Positions 23,101 through 34,200 of a stretch of 64,000 bases of DNA are shown in pieces. The notes under the pieces were generated by a model that saw only the letters and a list, made by a program, of their open reading frames with translations, did not search any database and had not been told where the DNA came from. Position 1 is the stretch's first letter; the number at the start of each line of letters is the position of its first letter. Made by a program: the position numbers and the translations under genes. The stretch comes from Corticium candelabrum (taxonomy: Eukaryota; Porifera; Homoscleromorpha; Homosclerophorida; Plakinidae). The stretch is from positions 10,568,001-10,632,000 of the forward strand of contig NC_085085.1 of the NCBI RefSeq assembly GCF_963422355.1, written 5' to 3'.

Positions 23101-23507
23101 TGTGGTCGATATTTTTGGAGGCTCGACGTCTGGCCAGTCTCAGTCTGGCTTTCATACTTCAAGGCAGTGAGAACAGAGACATACTTTATGGAGACGTCAG
23201 TCGGGACTGCGGAGTTCTACATTGTGCCAAATGGTCACGTGATGAGGAGGTAAAGCGATGCTGTTCACTGGCTATTGAGCACGTGAGGATGCTTACATAA
23301 TAATATATGTTGTTGTTTAATAACTAATGTATTGATCTTGTGTACTTTTAGGCAATGGTCGATGGCATTGTACCTTCTACACTTTTTTTGATGTGCAAGT
23401 TCCGTATTTCGGAAGGTTGGAGCTGTCAACAACTCAGTTCTATTGTTTCAACTTCTGCTGTTCGTCGTTTATTAATACCGTTTTGTACAAAGTTGATAGA
23501 AACATAG
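20200..23507 (+). CDS. Helical (ARM/HEAT-like) protein of unknown family, four exons
   Basis: Exons are 20200-20841, 22464-22877, 23040-23282 and 23352-23507, all joined in phase 0 at GT-AG sites, with the stop at 23505-23507. The product is about 484 residues, or 508 if translation starts at the in-frame ATG at 20128. I prefer 20200 because the extra 24 residues would be encoded by the repeat-like word at 20172-20190. The protein is Leu/Ala/Cys-rich with repeated amphipathic helices (RNECILGCLACLARNLRCF; AMILWIADRARPMHGYFSCL), without a signal peptide or clear membrane anchor, which suggests an alpha-solenoid. I do not recognise the family. The first intron carries a small miniature element (21658-21803). 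It lies in the same direction as SLC26 and CLINT1 with separate promoters. Confidence 0.8.
21658..21803. mobile_element. 146-bp miniature inverted-repeat element
   Basis: Its ends are ATACCATGGTCACATGATAT and the near-complement TGTTACGTGACCATGGTAT. It lies in intron 1 of the unknown helical gene. There is no coding capacity. The superfamily is not determined. Confidence 0.6.
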
Positions 23508-23873
23508 ACAGTTGGTCTTGTTCATGTATTTTTGTATATATTTGAAAGGCGTGCTATGTCTAAGTACAATTAATTAGACAGCGAAAGTTGTTTGCTCGTG
23601 GCGGTCGGTGGTAAGGTATATTATATGGGAGACTTTAATTAACACGCTTGCCTGCAGAATTTGACACTAGAACTTTAGAGGCCAGGAGTAAACGTCACGT
23701 GACTGAGCGATCAAAAGGCGTTGAATATACATGAACACAGAACTATTTAGCAATCATGTTTCCTCGCTGATAAATCGCTAGAGGACTCCCATTGTCTACA
23801 GATTAAATGCATGCAGTTGACCAAACAAAACGCTTACTCATTGCAGTCTACGTAACTGTGTTCTTTGACTCCT

Positions 23874-23885
23874 ACGCATGCGCAT
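23874..23885. promoter_or_regulatory. NRF-1-like palindrome upstream of CLINT1
   Basis: ACGCATGCGCAT lies about 110 bp before the CLINT1 start codon. It resembles the NRF-1 consensus (YGCGCAYGCGCR). Related palindromes are at 39546-39557 and 47323-47336, each close to a gene start. Confidence 0.4.
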
Positions 23886-23995
23886 ATTGTATGTAACCGT
23901 TGGTTCCGCTAGAGTAATCCAACGGAGATTCTGGAATCCTTTTAAATCAAGCGTAGTTGTGAGCGGTTGACTGTCTTATCGGAGGGACTGAGACG

Positions 23996-26900
23996 ATGTG
24001 GAAGGTTCGAGAGCTTGGCGACAAACTGTACGATGAGATGTGGAAGAGTAGCTCGCTTACCGGTAGTTTTTGACCTGTCGTCGATGTTTTAGCGCCAATG
24101 TGGTGATGAACTACACGGAAGTAGAGGCAAAAGTCCGTGAAGCGACGAACGATGAGACATGGGGGCCCCACGGTTCACTCATGCAAGAAATCGCTAAATA
24201 CACGTTCACGTATGAGCATTTTCCAGAGGTCATGTCTATGCTATGGAAACGCATGCTGGAGAGCTCGAATAAGAACTGGAGACGCACGTACAAAGTGAGG
24301 CTCAGTTTTGTGTGTCTCGGTTCGTGGGGGGCGGTTACTGAGTCGGTGATTGAGTATGTACGTACGTTCAGTACAGTACTACTTGTCACATGATGGCAGT
24401 CGACCGCCTGGAAAGATAATCGATTGGAAAAAGGTGTTGGTAACGGAGATAATGGAGTAATTCTAGTTGAACAGCAGCATAAGACTTTGATGAAATCTTG
24501 CTCAGTATTCAACTAGGGGACTGTTGTAAGTGAGTAATCAAGGTGAACCACCTCTTACTGTGAACATGGATACCATATCACAATCTATGGTTTCACATGG
24601 CTACACTATTGTTGAGTCAAAAGATAGGAGCTATTTCAGTTATGAAGGCGTTTGTTGCTATATGTGGTGCATCTAAACTTTTGTATTTTATTTTTATTGT
24701 CAGTTGAATTCTTACTATTCTGTTAACTTCTCAATATTGGATGTAGTTGCATTGAAACCGTGACTGCAATCATCAGAAGTTGAATAGATTAGAAGAGAAA
24801 TCTTGTTGACAGATTGTTTTGTTTAGGGACTGTTACTGTTGAGCTATTTGCTAAAAAATGGCAGTGAAAGGGTGGTGACAAGTGCAAGAGATCACCTGTA
24901 CGATATGAAACCGTTAGAAGAATTTGTATTTAGAGATGATCATGGCAAAGACCAGGGAATAAATGGTGAGTCGTGTGTATTGCAATGGCTGAAAATAGCA
25001 GATAAGTTAAGTTTTGTGTGGACACTAATGTAAGTCATACTATGATAACTATAATATGCTTTTAACACATACCTTATGGAAGACTGAGCAAAGTGTTTTT
25101 CCTTGTTGTGTCATAATGTAATACAGAATTTGGTGTATACTTCAATTGTAACATATTTGTTGAATGATGATGCAAAATGTTGCAGTAAAGTGATGGTCGG
25201 TGATTTGTTCATTGTTGTGGACAACTATGAATTGAGTTTGTATGATGCATGAGCTAAGAACCAGGTTTTTCCCAGGCTGTGGTGAACGCTCACTACCTTT
25301 TTAGGGTGTGTCCATTTGTCTGTACAGGCAAAACGAAAATGTTTTTATGTTAGAAAAATGCGTAGGATGTCACGTAGACATTATTTCTGCAGATGTAGCT
25401 CTCTAAAATCTTAGTAGTTTAATCAGGTTTTTAGTTTTTAGTAGGAGTGATTTTTAATTAACATGTATTGAACTCATGCGTATATCACACATCATATGAC
25501 ATCCACAGTGGGACTCAGTCAACTCTATGTTGGGACATCTGTAAAGTATGTGCTAATCAACACATGGTTTACAAAGTGTATTGATGTGAATAAACCCAAA
25601 AGAGGATGGCAGAGGATGTAGAAATTAATTAGTTAGAAATTCAAAATAGAATTTTTGTCAAAGTTTGTTTAGATGACGAAATTTAACACATCTTTTGGAC
25701 TTGTTAGCTTGCGGTAATATAAACTGAGTCAAGCGACAAAGTAAACAAGAGAGATAATCTAAATTTTAGTAAGAAAAATTAATTGAATATTTCTGAGTGT
25801 TGAAGATTGCCGCTTACTTAGCTCAACTTTCTATCAGGTGCCACACCCAAAACCACTTTTAAAATTAACAAATTAGATTATGCACCTCTGCTATTTATAT
25901 TTTCTGGAGAAACCCCTGAGAATGTTAAATGAAGCCACAATTTATGAGCAACTTATTTGTTTAGCACAAGTAAACGTTTGAATGTGGCTTCATTGTAACT
26001 CATGTGTTATACAACTCCATTGTTGTTGTTACCGATGTGTGAAATACTAGGTACATGTACAGTAGTGAAGATGGTCATTGTTAGTAGGAGGTTGCAAAAT
26101 ATTTAATTAAACAGCATGCAATGTAAAAATGTCAGCTTATACTTAATTAAATGTATTTTTTCTACCTTTTATGACAAGAAACTGTAATTTCATCAAACTC
26201 AAAAATTTGTTTCAGTGTGCTGCCTTCCTGATTTTTAGTTGTAATGTTAAAGGTACAATTCGTCGTTTAGTGCTACGTCCCGCAAACTTGATTGCATGGT
26301 CTACGCAATCAAGTTGGAAGGTTGGGCTGAACTACAGGCAAAGCTGGATATCAGAGCGTAGTCACCGTTACAAATAAGGAAAATGTACGGGAGCGATCTT
26401 GCAATCTCGTTGTTGAAGCAGAGTTCGGGTTGCGCGCAAACCAACCCGTCATCTTTCCTCAGGTTGAAGGCACCAAATAGGTTACATTTTACACAAAACC
26501 AGGTTTGAACATACGAGCACTACATATCAGCGTGAAACAGCGCATACGATGATCACGTGGTAAGCAGTAATTAGGTCACGTGATTAGTGCAAGCTCACAA
26601 ATGCAGTGCAGTTGGTCCCTTCAGTCTTGCATGCACATCCATGCTTGTTGCATAACCCACGGGCACTTTCCTCAACGTCTCGTAAATGTCTTCTAGCAGT
26701 TTGATGGTAGTAGGGCTTCTAGCGTTAGCAGGCATTGATGGAATGTTTCTCACTTGACCATCATATGCGCTCTGTTTTCAGGCTATTTGCTGCTAATATC
26801 TAGCACTCTCATATCCAGTTTTGCCTGTAGTTCAGACCAACCTTCAATCTTGCTATGTATGTAATCAAGTTTGCCTGGGCGTATCGCTAAACGACGGAGT

Positions 26901-28172
26901 GTTCCTTTAACAGAGACAAGTCAACACTTACGTTTACAATGTATGTGATTTGTGAAGTTAAGTGTTGGTATTAATTACTGAATGCCTCTCTCTATTCATG
27001 TGACCATTGCTTTTGTTTGACAAACAATGATGTTTTTTAGTTCGTCAGAAAGCTAAAGAACTTATTGGTTTCTTACAAGACGACGAGAAAATTAGGGAGG
27101 AACGCCGTAAGGCAAAGAAGACACGAGATAAGTATGTTGGGGTTTCATCTGATGAGTATCAGACATACAGTTAGTTTCTACATTCTGTTGGACATCTGTT
27201 CAAGAATCTAGTCAGGTCATTTTTGTCTAGGTGAATACTCGGATGAACCTCGACTGAAAGATAGTTTGGACGAAGAGGTAGACAGTGGACTTACAAGGGA
27301 GAGGCGGAAACCAAGTTTTGGTTTTCTTGGTCGTGGTCGTCGGCATCAAGATGGGTATGATGATAGAGATCGACACAGTAGGCAACCTTACAAAGACGAT
27401 GCAACACCTCCACCAGAGTAAGTGAATGGGATGTATACATACGCTCATTCAGATTATATGGCATTAAATTATTGAACAGCTACTGGTAGCCGTATAGTGG
27501 TGTCTAGTCATGTACAGTGTGCATATACAGAGCATGAACTAACAGCCGGTCATCAGCCAATGACTGACTAATTGAGAAGATTGCACGGCCATTTGACATG
27601 ACAAAATTTGACAAAAATGGCAGCTACGGCTGAGTAGCCGATCAATTTGAAATCCCTTGTTCTCGTGTACATATCCAGGCAGCAAAATCGTGAAAGTCAC
27701 ATGCAGTTACTTTTACTCACCCGTATATTGCTTGACACGCATGCTGAATGAATTCGAATCTTGCTCTTCTTGCTTTGTTCAGTAGACATCAACACGCTTC
27801 TTGTGTAGCGCTCGGTGCCAGAAACGCTTAGTTCGGATTCGGTGCAAATGCAATCAGAATTAATTGGAATTTAAAGAGAAACGCAAGCGCTAGAAGAGCC
27901 GCTTTAATCAGCAACAAATTGTCAATCGCCGGAAGGACCACGATGCTTACAGTCCACACGAGGCTGGTGCACACGTGTGTTTGAATGAACCGGAAGGTGT
28001 AGGGTTCGCGTCGTCGAGAAATTTTATGCGGGGGTGGGTCGACCCCTCGAGAGGGGACTCAGTGCACTCGAGAAAAATCCAGCCATGTCACTGTCGTGCG
28101 CCAGCCAAATTTGGCAGAGATCGAACGCGGGGCGATGGAGACATGCCTGGTCGTGCATACAGACAGACAGCC

Positions 28173-28216
<44 letters not shown>

Positions 28217-28277
28217 CATATATATAATTTATTTTTATCACACCAAATCTGGTGTAGTTCCCTCATAGGGGCAACAT

Positions 28278-28368
<91 letters not shown>

Positions 28369-28406
28369 TTAGACAAATGACATAACTAACACACCAAATC
28401 ACTTAA

Positions 28407-28473
<67 letters not shown>

Positions 28474-31162
28474 TGTTCTCCCCAGGCATCTCAAGACGTG
28501 GCAGCTCGCCACGCCTTGGCTAAGTTTTACAAGGACACGCCCAATTCCTTGGCTAACGCCACCATGCCTTGACTTATGCCCGCCACGTCTTACTATCTAT
28601 GTGCTAGGCAAGAAATGGGAGACCAGTGGTTTGGGTTCTTGTCTAGATGAATAAAACTGTTGTTGTTGTTGTTGTTGTCGTCGTGGAAAGTCCAAAAGCA
28701 ACGTCATAGAGATCGCTATGTCCAAAATATACTTATGATGTTGTTTTGAATCCGATCCGACATCATTTGGTGGCGTATTTGCCCACATTGCAATCCGTAT
28801 GTGAGTCACGCCCTCGGCAGCCGTTTGTGCTGTGGATTCGCTGGTGGTGCGTTGAGAAAATACAAAGTTGCAAGACAAAGTACATCAATGCGTCGAATTG
28901 TGTTGTTGAAGTGATGGCCCAATTTCTCGTTCTTCTAGTGGTGTTTTTGGCACCTATGGAAGCCGATCTGGGAGGTGTTACCCTGCACAGTATGTAAGAC
29001 AATGCACTGATTACAGATGCCAAAACGCGCTTGAACGGGATCGACCCAAAGCCGAAGTTAGCGAAAGCATTGCTCAGGTTAGTGTAGACACGTTCACAGT
29101 TTCGAAAAACTTGTAGATCTCGGCGAGCATGTCGATACGCTGCGCACGTATTATACCTGGGGTCGATATCGGCATGGGAAATTGTCACCAACTGCTTAGT
29201 GAACTTGTCTACTAGTGCTAAGTTACTAAGTAAAGCTATTACGATCAATTTTGTAATTTGTATTGGCTTGGAATATATTGGGAGGCGCAGGTTTTCGACA
29301 TGTATGCAGATTAGAAAGTAGCCCAGATGAAAAGTGGGATTAATGATAGCTTGCTTGTGTTATACTCTGTCCAAGCATAGAAATGTTGTACAGCTAACAT
29401 TTGGACTAAACGCAAGCACCCTATGTTGCTCTAGAATGCATCGCAAAGCCCACAAGTGCGTTCCATTTAGCCACGCCTGTACCACCACGCCTTTGAGATA
29501 TTCTGGGGAGAACACTATGTATATGTGTGTATATACAGTGTGCGAAATAACGGCTGGACATCGGACATTTACCGATTGAACGAAGCATTTGTCCGGCCAT
29601 TTGTGATTTCGCCGGACTTTTTGTCCGGTGGAGTAGCGGCAGGTGTGGAATTCAGTATGAGCAACCCATATCCTTGCGCATCCCAGTGTCATGTCAACAA
29701 ACGTAGTTTCCACAGTTTGCACACAAACAGCTATGCATCATACGTGTACTGTTTAGCTGAATGTGAATTTTGTCAAATCCCGGATGTGGGCGCTTAAGTA
29801 CACACGCTGGGGCTCTGAGGTGCGCAACAAAAATGCAGCGGACAGCCACAGGCCATACACCGTGAACGCGGCAGGATAAGACACTCAGATACTTGCATGT
29901 AATGTTTTCTGTATGGGCTATAAGAACCTGAAGATGATTAGGTTTGATAGGATAGCACGAAGTCCTTGAACTAAAAACCTGCCACTAGCGTAGTGCATGT
30001 TCTTGGAACAATTGCAGTTTCCATGTCTAGAGGTATGGCGCATATGCGAACGAAGATGACGTTCTGAAACTCACTGGGTAGGACATGCCAACGGAAGTCA
30101 AAAAGGGGAGGGGATGGCTTGCAGACCAGGCATTCAGAAATTTACGCGGATGGGTTTGTAGCCAAGCAGGGCAGAGTTGAGGAAGCGATGAAAGTCTGTC
30201 TCTCTCTTCATTGCTATCTCAAACAATGGCCACTTTTTAGTCAGACTTTTTTGGTAATTTGTCAGGTGGGTTGTACTAATTGCATGCAAAGCACTTTTTT
30301 ATCAAAGGCATGCAACATCAAAGTGTCATCTAGAGCCATGAAACCTAGCACTTGGTCAGACATCCTCGAGCTAGCTGCGGTGGCAAGTGTCCTTTATCAA
30401 CCTGTTTGTGCAATGTATTCCAAGAGATTTGGTTTGGCAACACAAATACATGGACACGTGTACCAACCTCGAAGTACTGCGGCAACCCATGATAATTGTC
30501 ATGAATTGGTCCACTGCAGTAACCATCAACTATAGATCTGAATGGGGAAACATATGCCTCCACCCAGACCACTTTGTTCCTTGTGCTTGTATATCCAGTG
30601 TGGTGGACTCAGATGTTGGAAAATGATGTGGTGGGATCAGTGTGTGTACACGTTCGCTTGAACATGTCATTGCTACACTCCTTGAGGTTTTGCAAGGTCT
30701 TTACTCTCAAGCAGGTGTCCATTGGACCCAGCAACAATGTATATAACCCTTGTGGTTGAAAGTTTCGGTCTTTGGTCGTCTCACAGCCTCGATGTTTCGA
30801 AATCAATTGCACGGAGATCAGCACTGCATAACCACCTGACTGTTAGCCAAGCCACCTCACACATCCATCAACAGTTGTCCATTAAACTTGGCTTTATAAT
30901 TCTAAGATGGTTCTAGAGAGACTAGCATTCGACAGTAGGGGAAGATATTTTGGGGTTAATTTGAGATAGTTGTGTTGGGGTTGGGGTTGGGAAACTATAG
31001 TAGAATAGAGAAAATGTATTAATAAAAATAGATATGATGAATTGTAAGTGATAAGTAGTATTTGCCAGGATTGGAATGTCCGACCAGACGTTTCTAATGT
31101 CCGGCAAATTTTAAATTGACAGGACATGATGTCCGGTGGTCAGTCAAAGACTATTTCGCACA

Positions 31163-31202
<40 letters not shown>

Positions 31203-34200
31203 GTAACAACAGCGGTGGGCTGAGGCTATTCACACGATGATGGCTGAATGGCACCTTAAGCTTTGTTACATTATATGCAAAGCAGGCACAAACAGCATGA
31301 GAGGGTCTCAATCAAGGCGCACCTTATCCAACTACTTACAAGACACCACAAAGACTACAGGTTGCATAAACACAAAGGATCTTTCTAGTTTCCTCGAAAA
31401 AGGCATGTATTCCATTTCATGGATATGCAGAGGGCGATAGACATGTTTATTACTAAGCAGCGAACTTGCAAGATTGACATAATCAACCCCCTAACCCATA
31501 ACCCTAACCCTTGTTGTTGTTGGCAGACGAAAAGCTGTAACAGAGACACGTGATGAAATAAAACAATCTCAGCCTCCTGTGCGCAGTCAACCACAGAAGT
31601 TGCTGGAGGCAAGTGGAGCACCGAGTCGTAGCTCAGAAGCAAGACCAGTAGCAGAACCAGCTGATCCATTTGGTGATTTCACTGCATCCAGAGCACAGAC
31701 ACAGGCTCCGCTTGCGGGAATAGATTTTACGACTGCTCCTGCAGTAACGTCAACAACAGGAACAGGTAGTTATGCATACTTATAATATTTTGTAGCAATA
31801 TAATCTAGACAGTACATTTACCAACGTAGTTTCTGGGCTGGTGCATGTCTCTCTGTCTGTGTCTGTGGTGAACTGAGTCTTGTTACGATCTGTTACAGCG
31901 TTTGACCAACTGATTTAATTACTTTCTGCCTTTTTGTTCGTGTGTGCATCGTTTTGAATACGCACTTCAGTTACCACAACGTTTGCAAACAAGTGGAACT
32001 GCAATGGTGGCAGCTCGACTTACCAGGATTCCTTTACACGTCAGTGTGTTTGCTTACTTGTCTGCCTGTCTTGTTTATCTGTCTTGTCTCTTTCCCACTG
32101 TTGTCTGTTTGTGGGTATGCTGTTTTTTGTTTGTTGGTTTTTTAGGTTTGTTTTTGTATCTGCTTGTTTGTCTGTTTATTTTTGTGTGTCTCTGTAAACA
32201 CGTGCTTGTGGACAACTGTGGAACTATTCGGTATGACCTAGATAGTCAGATATGCTAGACTTGGTATTGGTAAACAACAACGACATTCACACGATACGAG
32301 CAGTTACTTCTGTACTGCTGCTGTGTTTTTGAGAAAGTCAGTCGTAAGTTGTTAATTTTTCTGCATCGTTTGTTGTTGCAATATTATATCAATTCTCCTT
32401 GTAATTAATGTCTTTTCACACTACCCTCCAAAGCCCATTCAATGCCAATTTAATGCTCATTGCGTTTTCACACCTAATGTGCATTGACTGTCAAACCGTA
32501 TTCAATGCACATTGGTTTGAAGTGGATTCAATTGCTATTGGCAGCTGCACGTAGCATCAAACCTACCCATGCAGCGCTTCTTGTTTGTATGCGCAGCAGT
32601 AGATCTACATTCCTTCTTTATCCTGTTCTTATTGTGTAGGATGGATGTACTATAATAAGCAAGATATAGACCTATCTTTGCGAAGAGACTGACAGCCATG
32701 ATGACCACAGGTTCTAACGCACGTCACATGGTTCGGTGTGTTTATGACCTAAGTCCTTTAGTAAACCAAAGCCTTTTTTCAACATAAAAGTGGATTGTAG
32801 ATGAATGTATGAAGAGATGAGTAATTGTTTTATACATCTCGTTAGGCTGGTTTCATGACAAAGGTTTGCTCTCGAATCTATATAGTACTAGTATACATGG
32901 CCCGTCCTTCGTACGGGCAAGATACTGTAGTGTAAAGATAGGTCTGTGGACACGTCACGTGCAATGTTTGTTGCGAGGTCCCGGATATGCTGAATGAATT
33001 CGAATCTTGCTCTTTGCGCTTGTTTTGATAGAAATCGATACACTCCCCGTGTAGCGCTTGCTGCAGAAACGTGTAGGTTGGATTTGGTGCAAATGCAATC
33101 AGAATTTGGAGAGAAACGCAAGCGATAGAAGAGTAAGTTTCGTCGGCAAGAGATAGTCGATTGCTCGAAGCTTTGCGAAGGACGGCGATGCATAGGGTCT
33201 ACACAGGACTGGTGTGGGCATGTGTTCGAATGAATCAGAATGTGTAGCGTTAGCGTCATCGAGAAATTTTACGCGGAGGGGTCGACCTCTCGAGAGGGGA
33301 CTCGGTACATAATTTTTTTAATTCTTTTACGCAAACCTTTCTCTGTGCGTGCCGAGTGTGCATACTGATTTCGGTTGCGAACAGACAAAAGACGTGGCCC
33401 CCAAACGCGAACACAAACACACACAGACAGACAGACAATTTGAGCTTTATATAGTACATTCTCACACAGCTGTGTGAAGCTTCCATAGAAACCTAGCACA
33501 AGTGAACAAAAGTATATTTGAATGTGGATCTCTTAAAGGAACACTTCTTCGTTTAGCGCTACACCCACGCAAACTTGATGGCATAGCTACGCAATCGATG
33601 TAGAAGGTTGGTCTGAACTACAGGCAAAGCTGGATAAGAGAGCTCTAGATATTAGCAGCAAATAGCCTGAAAACAGGATGGTCATGTGAGAAACATTCCG
33701 TCAACTCGCACTAACGCTAGGAGCCTTGCTACCATCAAAATGCTAGAAGACACTCGCGCGAGACATTGAGAAAATGTGCCCGTGGGTTATGCAACGGGCA
33801 TGGATGCATGTGCAAGGCTGAAGGGATCGACTGCACTGCATTTGTCTGCTTGCACTTATCACTTGACCTAATTATTGCTTACCACGTTTATTATACAGTA
33901 GTCCCTCGCTTGAACGACCACACCTTTGTACGCTAAAAAATGGTCGTTTAAACGAGGTGGTCGCTCATGAGAAATAGGCGTGGTGAAAACCCCGTACATG
34001 CATGTATTCTCTTTATTAAGACAAAGTCCGCAGACAATATCGTTACAAGAAAAATGAAGTAATCTTAGTCTGCTTAGCTTTAAGTCGCTTTGCAACGAGA
34101 ATCCTGTCAACAACTGATTGACTTTTGCATACTAGATCTAGCAAATAAGCGTTTCCCTGAGCAACCGAAAAATCGCGCAAATGACGAAGCGCCAAAGCTG

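Noticed and set aside
30119-30824. Possible transposase inside the CAGTGTGCGAAATA element
   Set aside because: Frames are broken on both strands and I could not see a catalytic motif.
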